Assembly: GCA_030770535.1 (NCBI GenBank)
Contig: JASVEC010000124.1
Location: 1-45,107, forward strand
Length of the DNA stretch: 45,107 nt
Direction of reading: 5' to 3'
Source: Batkoa obscura
Lineage: Eukaryota; Entomophthoromycota; Entomophthoromycetes; Entomophthorales; Batkoaceae
In this document: positions 10,701 through 19,782 of the stretch, in pieces
Layout: every line of letters starts with the position of its first letter
How positions within the stretch are numbered: the stretch's first letter is position 1
The notes under the pieces: generated by a model
The model's database searches: none
What the model saw: the letters and a program-made list of their open reading frames with translations, nothing else
Told to the model about the DNA's origin: nothing
Position numbers and translations under genes: made by a program

Positions 10701-13311
10701 CATATTTAACCATAACATCCTCCATAGCCTTTACAAGACGACGTTGGATATAACCAGTCTCAGCAGTTTTAACAGCAGTATCAATTAAACCTTCACGGCC
10801 ACCCATAGCATGGAAAAAGAACTCCTGTGGGGTCAAACCACGAATATATGAGTTTTCAACAAAACCACGAGCAAATGGAGTACGATCATTCTTAGTGAAA
10901 TGGGGAAGTGTACGATTACGGAAACCAAATGGAATACGCTTACCTTCAACATTTTGTTGACCAACACAAGCTGCCATTTGGGAAATATTAATAAAACTAC
11001 CTTTAGAACCAGCAACTACCATCTGCTTAATATTATTGAACTCCGGTAAACTTCTTTCAGCAGCTTTACCAGCACCATCACGAGCAGAATTAAGAATGTT
11101 AGTAACTTTTGATTCGAATGTCTCTGGAACAGTAAGACCAGGTAAAGCTTCAAGTTTGCCGTTATTGGCTTCTCTGATTACTTGTTTTACTTCTTTTTTA
11201 GCCTTAGTAATGAAAGAGTTAATAGTTGTCATTGTTGCATGATCAGCAATCATATCGCCAACTCCAATACTGAAACCGTGTTGAAGAAGCCAGTAGTTTA
11301 CAACAGTTTGAGTACCATTAAATAATTTCATACATACTTTTGAACCAAAATCATTCATTACTACATGGATTAAACCACCATTAGAACTACCAATAGTTCT
11401 TTTACATACGATACCAGTTACTAAATCCCCTCCTACAATTTCAACTCTGGTATCACCTAATGAAATATGACTATCTTCATCATCTGGGTGAGCAGAATGG
11501 AAAGAAGTTAAATTAACTCCTTTTGGAATAATTAAACTAAATACTTGTTTTCCAGTCCAAAGTGGAATAGGTTTATGGATACATGGCTGAGGAACACGGC
11601 CATCCCAATCTGGAACATGAAGAAGTAAATTCATCAACAACTCTTTACCTACAAAGCAATCTCTCTTGGTAAACTTACGAATACCGCAAAGTGTATCTTG
11701 TACAATACCCATGACAGGTTTATTAGCTTGAGGAGATACAATTTGTTTTGGTACCATACATAATTCAAGGATTTCAGCTCTTGACTCTTCTGATTGAGGT
11801 ACATGCATATTCATTTCATCACCATCGAAATCAGCATTATATGGGGATGTTACTGATAAATTCAATCTAAAAGTTGAGAATGGTAGGACTTTAATTCTAT
11901 GTCCCATCATACTCATTTTATGTAGCGAAGGCTGACGATTGAAAATAACCACATCGCCATCGTTAATATGACGTTCAACAACGTAACCAATTTGAAGGGA
12001 TACATTACCATTTCGAACATAACGAAGATCAACACGTTCACCAGTATCACGCATAACATATTTAGCACCAGGATGAACGTTTGGACCATTGTTTACTGCT
12101 TTTTGCAAGCGGTTCATATTGAAAGCTGTTACAGTTTCAGGATAAGTAAGATTCCTAGCAATAGAACGAGGAACGCCAACTTGCTCAATCGAAAGATTAG
12201 GATCACCAGTAATAACAGTACGTGCAGAAAAATCAACACGTTTACCCATCAAATTACCACGTAAACGTCCTTCTTTACCTTTAAGTCTAGCACGAATAGA
12301 TTTTATGGGGCGACCAGACTTTTGAATTGCAGCTGGAACACCAGCGATATCGTTATCCATCATTGTAGCAGTATGGTATTGCAAAACGAATTCTAATTCA
12401 TCAGAAATCATATTGTGAGCACCTACCTCACTCCCTTTCAATTGATCATTTGCTTTAATGATATCACCCAATTTATGAGTCAAATCATCTTCACCACGTC
12501 CAGAACCATCAATTGAAATACTAGGACGAACAGGTGGAGGTGGGACTGGAAGAACAGAGATCATATACCATTCTGGTCTAGCAAATTTACACGATAAACC
12601 CATTGTAATCAAATCTACTTCAGAAATCTTTTTGAAAATGTTAATTACTTTACTAGCAGTAATAAGTTCTTTGACATCAGCAGATTCTTCAGAACCTTTT
12701 TCTGCTTTATAATGGGCATAAATTCTAAGAGATTCTTTCCGGTAAATAGGCTGTTTGGACCCACAAGGCATTTGAGCCATACGTCTAGAAGCTAAAGTAT
12801 CTAGATTTTCACTTCCTTCTATATTTTCACCTCCTTCTCTTCTAGATCTTGCGTCTCCACACATAGACTTACCTTTACAAATATCCCAAATCGCCTTAAA
12901 TCTATTTTTAGGATTACGAATTGAAAGAGCTTTTTTAAAGCTAATATTTTCCTCATCAGCCTTGAGACGACCACATTTAATACAGACGCATTCTAAGACT
13001 TTCTTTACTTTAGTAATAAAACCTGGATGAAAAACTGGTCTTAAAAATTCAATGTGACCAAAATGCCCTGGACATTCTTTCATACTTTCACCGCAACTTA
13101 AGCATTTAAAATTACGATCAATGGTACCCATACGAGGATCTGAAAGACCTCCTTGCCTTGGCGCATGACCAGACTCGTCCATAACATACGGATGGACAAC
13201 TTGCACCACTGACATTGCTTTGATCTCCTCAGGAGAAAGGATACCAAATTGGACACCCTTTACCCGTCGAACAGGAGCAGGGGAAGGAGTAAAACCAAAT
13301 TTGTTATTCAT
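7735..13311 (-). CDS. RPB1: RNA polymerase II largest subunit
   Basis: 1858 aa, uninterrupted. The N-terminal zinc site is at C70/C73/C80/H83 (CLSCGESMKECPGHFGH), with more Cys at about 108-113. The switch/bridge regions are intact and the catalytic metal-A motif YNADFDGDEMNMH carries Asp494, 496 and 498. The trigger loop/bridge region includes GEMVGTLAAQSIGEPATQMT. From about residue 1590 to 1815 lies the C-terminal domain: roughly 20 heptad-like units, only about seven close to YSPTSPS, separated by degenerate units such as FSPASPS, YIPGSPK and YTPTSPR. The last ~40 residues form a charged tip. It is the catalytic subunit for mRNA synthesis in the nucleus; the CTD is the phosphorylated platform for capping, splicing and 3' processing factors. 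The length is normal for fungi and the lack of introns is notable next to the intron-rich KIN17 and Elongin-A genes. Confidence 0.98.
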   Translation of the reverse strand: MNNKFGFTPSPAPVRRVKGVQFGILSPEEIKAMSVVQVVHPYVMDESGHAPRQGGLSDPRMGTIDRNFKCLSCGESMKECPGHFGHIEFLRPVFHPGFITKVKKVLECVCIKCGRLKADEENISFKKALSIRNPKNRFKAIWDICKGKSMCGDARSRREGGENIEGSENLDTLASRRMAQMPCGSKQPIYRKESLRIYAHYKAEKGSEESADVKELITASKVINIFKKISEVDLITMGLSCKFARPEWYMISVLPVPPPPVRPSISIDGSGRGEDDLTHKLGDIIKANDQLKGSEVGAHNMISDELEFVLQYHTATMMDNDIAGVPAAIQKSGRPIKSIRARLKGKEGRLRGNLMGKRVDFSARTVITGDPNLSIEQVGVPRSIARNLTYPETVTAFNMNRLQKAVNNGPNVHPGAKYVMRDTGERVDLRYVRNGNVSLQIGYVVERHINDGDVVIFNRQPSLHKMSMMGHRIKVLPFSTFRLNLSVTSPYNADFDGDEMNMHVPQSEESRAEILELCMVPKQIVSPQANKPVMGIVQDTLCGIRKFTKRDCFVGKELLMNLLLHVPDWDGRVPQPCIHKPIPLWTGKQVFSLIIPKGVNLTSFHSAHPDDEDSHISLGDTRVEIVGGDLVTGIVCKRTIGSSNGGLIHVVMNDFGSKVCMKLFNGTQTVVNYWLLQHGFSIGVGDMIADHATMTTINSFITKAKKEVKQVIREANNGKLEALPGLTVPETFESKVTNILNSARDGAGKAAERSLPEFNNIKQMVVAGSKGSFINISQMAACVGQQNVEGKRIPFGFRNRTLPHFTKNDRTPFARGFVENSYIRGLTPQEFFFHAMGGREGLIDTAVKTAETGYIQRRLVKAMEDVMVKYDGTVRNALGQVVQFCYGEDGMDAAFIEKQKIETVRMSNAEFNSKYKLDIKNGVISLGKNRNINTQLMGTVMNEPDIQVLLEDEFKQIYDDRKELKTKIFPGGDDNWPMPVNIRRLIRNAQIQFECSPHKPFTLHPVDVIVGVKKLLDSFTVIRGHDHLSDEANKNATYLFKILVRSLLASKKVVGEYHLTPEAFDYVIKEIQRKFYQAQAHPGEMVGTLAAQSIGEPATQMTLNTFHLAGVSNNTTTGVPRLKEIINVATNLKTPSMTISLKEEYSSNFEKAKAAQSQLEHCNLARLAERTEIYFDPELTETNIEADEDWIQELAALSDPYLTGDYTKENLSCWVLRIEFNPQIMLGKALTLEGIADHIHKKYNNQVFAYYPSEVTDQLVIHCRVVTSGGGDSNNVSEMDDDDVDETGISDHTFLRRLESSMLDEITLLGVPDISRVFIQTRNTPYISDDGSFKRREEYFLETSGTNLLEVLSMDVVNMKNTFSNNIVEILEVLGIEAARNSILRELRHVIEGGGSYVNYRHLSLLCDIMTSRGSIMAITRHGINRTESSALMRCSFEETVEILLEAAASGDYDECTGISENILLGQIAPLGTGSFDLLLDETMLNQVVIPNNGVGASEYNGASLYSGSVDYSAQMTPLPGNNQPRFDSFDGSSPITAQFSPMTDSGSFGYSPGSSPGAINSPVYSPRNPNFGNSASSPGYSPTSPSYIPGSPKFSPASPSFNPGSSQNTYRPTSPVYSGAGASQKRPFSPTYNPTSPSYNAGRGDEPDYSPTSPSYTPTSPRGIGQNSAFSPIGGSSFGGSKVGYSPTSPSYTPTSPSLAQGSNAYSPTSPTYSPSSPSYSANPTAQPRAASPLNAPRVASYSPTSPSFAFPAPSYSPQSPSFTPISPAQHQQAPSYSPTSPNYAPTSPFAFNAQASNAFAPSTSGPDMNSRGNKGKYSSEENSEGEADSSGRRGSGKGRNPDEDNSGPNGSKGFYE

Positions 13312-13957
13312 TGCTTTGGTGTTTACTCTTTGATTTGATACCGTATCGTCTGTTTACTACTATACTATACTTTATTTATTATTTGCGTAGTATAGCTTTT
13401 GAACACAAAAGATGACCTAGCCTTTTAGTCCTTGTTCGTTTAAATTATCAAAACAAAACAAAGCTCCCCTAATTGGTTGCTTAAAACTTTGCACCTGCTT
13501 ATTTGCTTATATTCTCATTATAAGCTTATAATTTATAATTTCAATTTCAAAATTAATGTGGGAATGTCTTTTTTCCTCTCAATTGATTATTCACTTTTTA
13601 CGCTTAAATAAAATAAATTATTAGTAGATTAATAACAAAAATACATTGATGTATTAAACCAAATTTGCTGTATAGTTTAACGTAATATCTAAAATGTACT
13701 TTCACAGACTACGCTAGATACAGTTTCACTATCTAACTTATACATGAATTAACATATTTTGATAAAAAGATACTATAATCTCTATAAACAATAGTAAATA
13801 AAGGCTTAAAAAACTCAGAATTAAAATTCGATAATAAAAATATTTTTAAAGTTTCAAAAAAGCACTATATTTTATTATTCAATAATAATTATTCACTTTG
13901 TTATTAAATAATATAATAAAACCCAGGAAGCTCTATAAAATCCAAAGTAGCCTTCTA
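13312..13957. other. Intergenic region: RPB1 promoter and SUA5 3' flank
   Basis: AT-rich sequence upstream of the RPB1 start and downstream of the SUA5 stop (both genes read leftward). Poly-purine/pyrimidine and TATA-like stretches occur, but no specific element can be supported. Confidence 0.5.
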
Positions 13958-15145
13958 TTAATAATCAATAATTTTCGAAGCAGCTTTTCTTAATCTGTTC
14001 ATAACAGCAGTACCTAAATCTTTATCTAATACACCTTGCATTAGAATATAATCCATGTTTAATTTATCCATTTCTCTCAATTTAGCAAACATATTTTTAG
14101 CAACGTCTTGAACGTCTAATCCAATATACTCATAAAAAATTGAAAGATCGCTAAATTTGCTTTTGACTAATTCAATGTTCGAGATGTTTTCTTTTGTCAA
14201 AATGGCTATTTTGAGTTTATTACCATTGCTACTATTATTACTATTACTAATTTCTTTTAATTCTATCTCTATCTTTTCACTCAATAATTTATTTTCTCTT
14301 GGGTCAAATAAAATAACTTTAGCATCTGGTGAATAATGCTGGTATTTCATACCTGGAGTGGTGGGAGTTTGCTCAATACTATCGCTTTGTTCTTTAGTAA
14401 ATAGTTCTCTCTTATAAACTCTACTATTTTCAAATCCTTTAATAGTTTGAATTTGCTCTAATGTAATAGCACCTGGTCTCAACAAGATAGGTGGCTGACT
14501 TAACCCATCTAAAACTGTGGATTCTAGTCCGAAATCACATGCCCCTGCATCGATGATGTATTCAAGTTTTCCATCTAAATCATCTAATACATGTGAAGCT
14601 AATGTTGGACTAGGTTTACCACTTAAATTTGCTGAAGGCGCTGCTATTGGTACATCTGCCTTTTCTATAATTGCTCTAGCAACCGGATGACTTGGGAACC
14701 TTATAGCTACTGTAGATTGCCCAGCAGTTATTGATAAAGGTATTAATTCACTCCTTGGTAATAAAATTGTTAGTGGACCTGGCCAATATTTTTTTATCAC
14801 TTCTTCATATACTGATGGAACACCATTAGGCAATATTTTGTTTAACATTTTTAGACTTGAAATATGAACTATTAATGGATTATCGCTCGGTCTACCCTTG
14901 GCTTTATATATTTTGCTAATAGAATCTGTGTCTAAAGCATTAGCACCTAACCCATATACAGTTTCAGTTGGTAATCCTATTAACCCATTACTACTATTTA
15001 AATATTTGCAAGCTTCTAAAAATTCCTTAGGAAATTCTCCACCACAATAACTTGCTTCTCCAATTTCATTGAAATGTATATCTTTTGGATTTATACTTAT
15101 AAGTTTGGTGTTGAACATTCTTTTAAAAACTCTATTAAAAAACAT
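13958..15145 (-). CDS. SUA5: Threonylcarbamoyl-AMP synthase (YrdC-Sua5 two-domain)
   Basis: 395 aa. The YrdC domain spans about 45-235, with GLIGLPTETVYGLGANA, KAKGRPSDNPLIVHI, KYWPGPLTILLPRS, TVAIRFPSHP and APSANLSGKPSPT, all hallmark segments of the L-threonine/bicarbonate/ATP site. The linker motif PTTPGMKYQHYSP (about 261-273) leads to a C-terminal Sua5 domain (about 275-395). The enzyme makes threonylcarbamoyl-adenylate for the t6A37 modification of ANN-decoding tRNAs, working with the KEOPS complex (cytosol) or Qri7 (mitochondria). The N-terminus MFFNRVFKRMFNTK is basic and could be a mitochondrial presequence; initiation at Met10 would shorten it, a possible basis for dual targeting (inference). 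Intact and intronless. Confidence 0.95.
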   Translation of the reverse strand: MFFNRVFKRMFNTKLISINPKDIHFNEIGEASYCGGEFPKEFLEACKYLNSSNGLIGLPTETVYGLGANALDTDSISKIYKAKGRPSDNPLIVHISSLKMLNKILPNGVPSVYEEVIKKYWPGPLTILLPRSELIPLSITAGQSTVAIRFPSHPVARAIIEKADVPIAAPSANLSGKPSPTLASHVLDDLDGKLEYIIDAGACDFGLESTVLDGLSQPPILLRPGAITLEQIQTIKGFENSRVYKRELFTKEQSDSIEQTPTTPGMKYQHYSPDAKVILFDPRENKLLSEKIEIELKEISNSNNSSNGNKLKIAILTKENISNIELVKSKFSDLSIFYEYIGLDVQDVAKNMFAKLREMDKLNMDYILMQGVLDKDLGTAVMNRLRKAASKIIDY

Positions 15146-15385
15146 TATGAACTATTTTTATTCCAAAACTTAAAATGCAATTTTCGAAGATTGCTTAATC
15201 AATTTTAGTTTAATTTGTAATAAATCATTTTTTGCACAACTTATCAGATATAGTGTATAATTATAATTTTATAATTTATATTCAGATAAATAATATAGTA
15301 AAAACAAGTTATCAAATTTTTGATTTTTGAATTATGATTTTATTATTAGAGTATGTGAAATATCAAAGTAATAATTTTAAGTCTC

Positions 15386-16258
15386 TTAAAGATCTAAACC
15401 TAGACCAAGACCAAGGCCTAAACCGATACCCCCATTAGAATTGGATGCACCAACACCAGTAGCACCGTTAGAGCTTGCGCCTATCCCAGTGGCCCCAGAA
15501 CTATAGTCGTTATTATAATTATTATTATAGTCATTATTATAATTATTATTATAGTCACCATTATAATTATTATTATAGTCACCATTATAATTATTATTAT
15601 AGTCATTATTATAATTATTATTATAGTCATTATTGTAATTATTATTATAGCCATTATTGTAATTATTATTATAATTGTTATTGTTATTATGTCCATAATC
15701 GTAATTACTATTATAATTGTTAGATCCTAATTCATAATTTGACCCATATCCTTTATTATAATTATTGGAATATCCATTGTTATAGTTGTTAGAGTATCCA
15801 GCATTGTAATTATTACCAGAATATCCGTTATTGTAATTATTACTAGAATACCCAGTGTTGTAGCTGTTACCAGAGTATCCATTGTTGTAGTTATTACCAG
15901 AGTATCCATTGTTGTAGTTATTACCAGAGTACCCATTGTTGTAGTTATTGCCAGAATACCCAGTACTATAATTATAATTACCATTATTATTATTAGAATA
16001 GTCATTATTATACCCAGTTCCATAACTGTTATTATTGTTATTGTTGTTATAGCTAGTATTGTAACTATCCCCATAGGCGTTATTATTGCTATTCGAGTAA
16101 TCATTTATTTTACCAGTATTGTAAGCATTAGAATAATCAGTAGTTTCATAAGAAGGAGTAGTTACAGCATAGTCATCATTAGGAATAGGAGTGGGAATGG
16201 AAATAACAGAAGGGATTAAAGAAGACATTATGATACTAATTACAGTAGTAGATTTCAT
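15386..16258 (-). CDS. Secreted Asn/Tyr/Gly-repeat protein, left copy
   Basis: 290 aa with a signal peptide (MKSTTVISIIMSSLIPSVIS) and a short linker. A block of about eight NNYNNGYSG-type 9-mers (about 95-165) is followed by (D/G)YNNNYNN 8-mers (about 200-250) and a C-terminal Gly-rich tail ending GLGLGLGLGLDL. There is almost no hydrophobic core, so a disordered, prion-like or adhesive secreted polymer is likely, with Tyr residues available for cross-linking (inference). No homologue is recognised. It is predicted to be identical to the copy at 28449-29321. The gene lies wholly in the inverted-repeat arm together with its upstream region, so both copies may be expressed. Confidence 0.8.
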   Translation of the reverse strand: MKSTTVISIIMSSLIPSVISIPTPIPNDDYAVTTPSYETTDYSNAYNTGKINDYSNSNNNAYGDSYNTSYNNNNNNNSYGTGYNNDYSNNNNGNYNYSTGYSGNNYNNGYSGNNYNNGYSGNNYNNGYSGNSYNTGYSSNNYNNGYSGNNYNAGYSNNYNNGYSNNYNKGYGSNYELGSNNYNSNYDYGHNNNNNYNNNYNNGYNNNYNNDYNNNYNNDYNNNYNGDYNNNYNGDYNNNYNNDYNNNYNNDYSSGATGIGASSNGATGVGASNSNGGIGLGLGLGLGLDL

Positions 16259-16822
16259 TTTTAATTGTTGAATTTAATATTTTGGTTGTATTTAATTTAT
16301 TTTTAACTTAATCACTTAATTTATATTTTATTCCATTTTTACACTCCACTTGGAAAAATGAGTTTGTTTTTTCAATCTCGAGCTAAATTAGTAAAAAAAC
16401 CGTTATAAAATTAGCTTATTTTCAGCTACATATTCTCCAATATCAGTAATGAAATAGCATTTCGATTTTAGTTTTATTGCTATTATTATAATGTATTTTA
16501 TTTTTATTTGTGTATATTAAAGTTTAGTCCATCTTTGGCTCTTTTTTTGGAAACTAACAGCACTAGTTTTTAAATTTACCCCATTTAATTAATTATTTAA
16601 TTGAAAAAATAATCAAAAAGGAATACAAACATAAAAGTATGATTTATAGTAGTGTACAAGCTATGAAATATTTATAAATTTAATATGAACGTGTTTTATT
16701 TGAATAATATTGTGAATATGACTAATGATGTTTTATGTTTTAAGCCTTTATGGTTAATATTTCACTATACGAAAAAACCGTATATTAAAAGTACTTTTAT
16801 TTTAATTTTAACAAAAATAGTA
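16259..16822. other. Upstream region of the N/Y/G-repeat gene
   Basis: AT-rich non-coding sequence between the gene start and MITE copy 2, duplicated exactly in the right arm. It presumably contains the promoter; no specific element is assignable. Confidence 0.45.
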
Positions 16823-16928
16823 TTAGGGGATGTATTTTTGTATTTAAGAATTTTACTAGCAATTTTTCCGCTTAAATAGCGCTTAAAAATGAAAAAAATA
16901 ATGAAGTCAAAAAAAACACTCCCATTAG
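16823..16928 (+). mobile_element. MITE-like element, copy 2 (in left inverted-repeat arm)
   Basis: Near-consensus copy: starts TTAGGGGATGTATTTTTG, contains TCCGCTTAAATAGCGCTTAA and ends AAAAACACTCCCATTAG. It was duplicated with the arm (mirror copy at 27779-27884), so the insertion predates the duplication. Confidence 0.85.
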
Positions 16929-17010
16929 TTGTTAGAGAATCGAATAGAATTGATTTTCAATACCAAATTTATATGAAATTGAGAAAAATAAAATTGAAAG
17001 TAATTATTAT

Positions 17011-17083
17011 TGGAGAACCCGGGCATCGATCCCGGTGCCTCTCGCATGCTAAGCGAGCGCTCTACCATCTGAGCTAGTTCCCC
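17011..17083 (-). tRNA. tRNA-Ala (anticodon AGC), copy 1
   Basis: A 73-nt intronless cloverleaf. The acceptor stem GGGGAAC / GTTCTCC contains the alanine-identity G3-U70 wobble pair, with discriminator A73. The anticodon loop reads CTTAGCATG (anticodon AGC, inosine-modified to read GCU/GCC/GCA). The D arm has the A-box TAGCTCAGATGG and the T arm carries the B-box. It is identical to the copies at 19432 and 27624. T-rich sequence follows the 3' end on the minus strand as a pol III terminator. Confidence 0.97.
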
Positions 17084-17829
17084 AATCTATGCAACTTGAA
17101 ATATATTTTAGGAAAAAATATTTAAATAACTCACAATTTTTTGACTTTAAGATAAAGCTTTAGCATTTACTGTTGAAATAAAACGAAGGTTTATAAAAGT
17201 CTGTTAAAAAAATGAGATATTAAAATTTCTTATTTACAAATATATATGGCTGCATTGAAAGCAGAGCATAAAGATTTATCGGTAAATGAGAATTTTAATT
17301 TTACTACAGTCTTGATAATGATGTTTTTTTGGCTTCATTACTTTTTACATTTTTTAAGTGCTATTGAGGGGAAAAATTGTTGGTAAAATTCTTAAATACG
17401 AAAATACATCCCTAATAGTAATTAATTTAAAGAACGGATCTATGATTAATGTTTAATTTAGATAGTTTCTAATATAAAATTATATATTTTGGATCCTTAT
17501 TTGAGAGCATACTTAAATAAACTGTACTTATAAAAAAAATTTAATCTTAATTTTTAACAATTTGAAATAGTAGGTTTGCTGTATGATATCATCTAATATA
17601 ACAAAAACTGTACTATCTAATATTATTTTAAATTATAATTTATTTCGATCAAGTTTCAACTTACAAAAAAATAAAATTAGAGTGCTATTAAATGTGCTGT
17701 TATTAAAAGTCGTCCACTTTAATTTTATATACCATTTGAAGTAAATTCAGTTTCTATATCTTATTTTTTATATTAATAATGTTAAATGTCTTAATGAATC
17801 TATTTAATATCAATTGCTGTTTGTAATAT
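17084..17829. other. Intergenic region upstream of Hsp20 copy A
   Basis: AT-rich sequence with no gene seen. It contains MITE copy 3 (17318-17415). Confidence 0.5.
17318..17415 (-). mobile_element. MITE-like element, copy 3
   Basis: Reverse orientation: ATGTTTTTTTGGCTTCATTA at the left, AAGTGCTATT core, and AAAATACATCCCTAATA at the right. Confidence 0.75.
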
Positions 17830-17891
17830 AGTTAGCATTACAAGTTGACAAAATAAATTTCTAAATTTGGACTTAACATTGTAAATAATAT

Positions 17892-17906
17892 CGAAATTTC
17901 TAGATA
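17892..17906 (+). promoter_or_regulatory. Candidate heat-shock element, Hsp20 copy A
   Basis: CGAAATTTCTAGATA has two perfect alternating nGAAn/nTTCn units and a partial third, the array bound by HSF trimers. It lies about 140 bp upstream of the Hsp20 start, consistent with stress induction. Confidence 0.45.
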
Positions 17907-17970
17907 GTTACTTAAAAATTTAGGTGAATATACTAAAACCTAGAAAAGTTAATAATAGTTTAAAAAAAGG

Positions 17971-17976
17971 TATAAA
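17971..17976 (+). promoter_or_regulatory. TATA box, Hsp20 copy A
   Basis: TATAAA within GGTATAAAGCC, 70 bp before the ATG and the only GC-flanked TATA in the leader. The same sequence is at 23810 in copy B. Confidence 0.6.
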
Positions 17977-18045
17977 GCCAGAGGATAAAGATAATATTTA
18001 AATTAAATTAGATATCAAATTGAACACTAAATCAGATACTAAAAA

Positions 18046-18663
18046 ATGTTTACAACTTTAAATAACAATCCATTTGCTTATTATCCTAAAGAATTACATC
18101 CTTTTGTATTTACTCCAGATCATTACATCCCCTTTAATCATAAAAAGAATACAACGTCAACTACTCAAGAAAATAACACTGAAAAACAATTCACAAATGA
18201 TAATAACAAAATTCCACTCACTGATGCTGCTAAATCTCAAGAGGATAAATATCCATACGTTGATATGACAGAATATTCCAATTATTATACTATAGAAGCT
18301 GAATTACCTGGATTTAGAAAAGAAGACGTTGAAATTTCATTTGATAATGTCGACAATATAATTACTTTAAAGGGGGAATATACTTATCGACCAAAGAAGC
18401 ATGAAAATATCGTTATAGTGGAAGAAGCAAATGAAACAAATGAGGATGACAATGCTTCTGTGAGTACATCAAGTGTTAATGATGATGGAAAGCATTTACT
18501 TATAGAAAGAAAGCTAAAGAAGAGCTTTAAGAGGAGTTTTAAAGTTAAACACGATATTTTAGCTGAAGAAATCCAAGCGGATCTAACTGATGGGGTGTTG
18601 AATTTAATAATTCCAAAGCGTTTTAAGAAAGAAAATAAGAAAATAAGAATACCCATTCAATAA
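18046..18663 (+). CDS. Small heat-shock protein, Hsp20/alpha-crystallin family, copy A
   Basis: 205 aa. A polar N-terminal arm (1-68) leads into the alpha-crystallin domain (about 69-195): YPYVDMTEYSNYYTIEAELPG, then DVEISFDNVDNIITLKGEY, and the C-terminal strand TDGVLNLIIPK. The tail has an I-x-I type motif (IRIPIQ). An acidic Ser/Asp/Glu loop of about 35 residues (about 116-150) is inserted between the strands, as in many fungal Hsp20 proteins. It is an ATP-independent holdase that keeps unfolding proteins soluble in the cytosol. Copy B (23885) differs by one residue seen, Tyr12 to His. Confidence 0.95.
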   Translation: MFTTLNNNPFAYYPKELHPFVFTPDHYIPFNHKKNTTSTTQENNTEKQFTNDNNKIPLTDAAKSQEDKYPYVDMTEYSNYYTIEAELPGFRKEDVEISFDNVDNIITLKGEYTYRPKKHENIVIVEEANETNEDDNASVSTSSVNDDGKHLLIERKLKKSFKRSFKVKHDILAEEIQADLTDGVLNLIIPKRFKKENKKIRIPIQ

Positions 18664-18760
18664 GTTTTGTATAATTATTCTCTCTAATATAAATCATTAT
18701 TATTTTAAATAAAAATAATTCATTCAATATTTTGAACACTTTAAAGGAAAATCTAAATTG

Positions 18761-18844
18761 TGATGTTTGACTTCATTTTTCCATCTTTTAAGCGTTATTT
18801 GAGCAGAAAATTGTAAAATCCTAAACACAAAAATACATCCCTAA
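18761..18844 (-). mobile_element. MITE-like element, copy 4 (shortened)
   Basis: TGATGTTTGACTTCATTTTT at the left, TTTTAAGCGTTATTTGAG core and AAAAATACATCCCTAAA at the right. It is about 84 bp, shorter than the typical ~104 bp, and begins 38 bp after the end of Hsp20 duplicate A. Confidence 0.7.
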
Positions 18845-19167
18845 ATGTAATTATCATGGCTCTATAGTAAGCTAACTAATAAAAAGGCAAAAAACTTAAA
18901 TTTAGTAATTCTGATTTGTTATAACTTAATAAAGCTCTTTTTTTGCGCTAGGACTGAGATAAAAATTAGTTAAGAATAGTTGAAGCCCCAGAGTTTGATG
19001 ATTTTTGTGTGAGCTAATCATTACTAGAACAAAGTTATAGTTAAAATAAAACTAATTTCAACTTTGATCAAAATTAATGTAATTATTAAGTTTATGCTAC
19101 AAAGTCTTATCAAACAAAACGTATCTTCAATAAATAAAATAATTTATAGATTTTTATAATATATAAT

Positions 19168-19219
19168 TTGTGGATGTATTTTTTTGTTTAAGAATTTTGC
19201 TAGTAAAAAAAGACATCTT
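19168..19219 (+). mobile_element. MITE-like element, copy 5 (internally deleted remnant)
   Basis: Keeps the left terminus TGTGGATGTATTTTTTTG and the adjacent AAGAATTTTGCTAGT but then passes straight to AAAAAAAGACATC; the core is missing. Confidence 0.5.
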
Positions 19220-19431
19220 TGTTTAATTATTTTAATTAAATAACAATTTTTTTTTTTTAAAATTAATATAGTAAACGATATTTTTAAATAAAAAAATCAT
19301 ACTTTAACTTTTTATTGGAAAATGATATTTAATAATTTATTTATAAAACAGCTATTTTGATTATTATAAAAACACTTGTTTAGGGTTTACTATATTTATA
19401 TAAAATGTTTAGCTTATAAGTTAAAACTTTA

Positions 19432-19504
19432 TGGAGAACCCGGGCATCGATCCCGGTGCCTCTCGCATGCTAAGCGAGCGCTCTACCATCTGAGCTAGTT
19501 CCCC
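19432..19504 (-). tRNA. tRNA-Ala (anticodon AGC), copy 2
   Basis: 73 nt, identical to the copies at 17011 and 27624, including the G3-U70 pair. The flanks differ from the other two beyond a few bases (CCCCAATT), so it is an independent locus and not part of the inverted-repeat arms. Confidence 0.97.
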
Positions 19505-19782
19505 AATTGTGTTGTTAGACTTTATCAGAAAGTTACTTTTTATAATAAATCTTATAGATTGTAGTAAATGTAGCTGTAGCTGTAGCTAAAATTCTACTGA
19601 ATTGTTCTCTATAGTAGCTTTTAAATACATTTCATTGTTATACATACAAGTTGTTTATTTAGATGATGTTTTGTTTGTTAAAAGTATTTTATGGCAGCTT
19701 TATATTCTATTAAATAAAAGCATAAATATAATAGGAATTAACTTTAAATAATTTTATTGTTGGATACATAATTAAAAATTTC

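Larger units (their letters stand above)
15328..17088. repeat. Left arm of 1761-bp inverted repeat
   Basis: Reverse complement of 27619-29379; coordinates pair by a constant sum of 44707 with no indel. It contains the N/Y/G-repeat protein gene, its promoter, MITE copy 2 and a tRNA-Ala. All stretches compared by eye are identical, including the internal minisatellites. The outer edge lies 58 bp past the gene's stop and the inner edge 5 bp beyond the tRNA 5' end. Confidence 0.95.
17830..18722. repeat. Direct repeat unit A (893 bp, Hsp20 gene with promoter)
   Basis: Matches 23669-24561 at a constant offset of 5839 with only about three base differences seen (two in the far upstream region, one missense). 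It includes about 216 bp of upstream sequence and 59 bp of 3' flank. Confidence 0.95.
18723..19431. other. Intergenic region between Hsp20 copy A and tRNA-Ala copy 2
   Basis: No gene. Contains MITE copies 4 (18761-18844) and 5 (19168-19219). Confidence 0.5.

Noticed and set aside
15475-16104. Open frames overlapping the N/Y/G-repeat gene (82, 71 and 125 codons; mirrored at 28603-29232)
   Set aside because: They are by-products of the trinucleotide-like repeats read in other frames (runs of I/T/M or Y/S/H) and lack start context or domain signal.
16685-17077. Two short open frames (64 and 62 codons) and their mirror copies at 27630-28022
   Set aside because: They run across the MITE and into the tRNA-Ala gene; no start context or homology.
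18074-18656. Open frames in other phases across the Hsp20 genes (also 23913-24495)
   Set aside because: Antisense or shifted readings of a strongly conserved alpha-crystallin gene.
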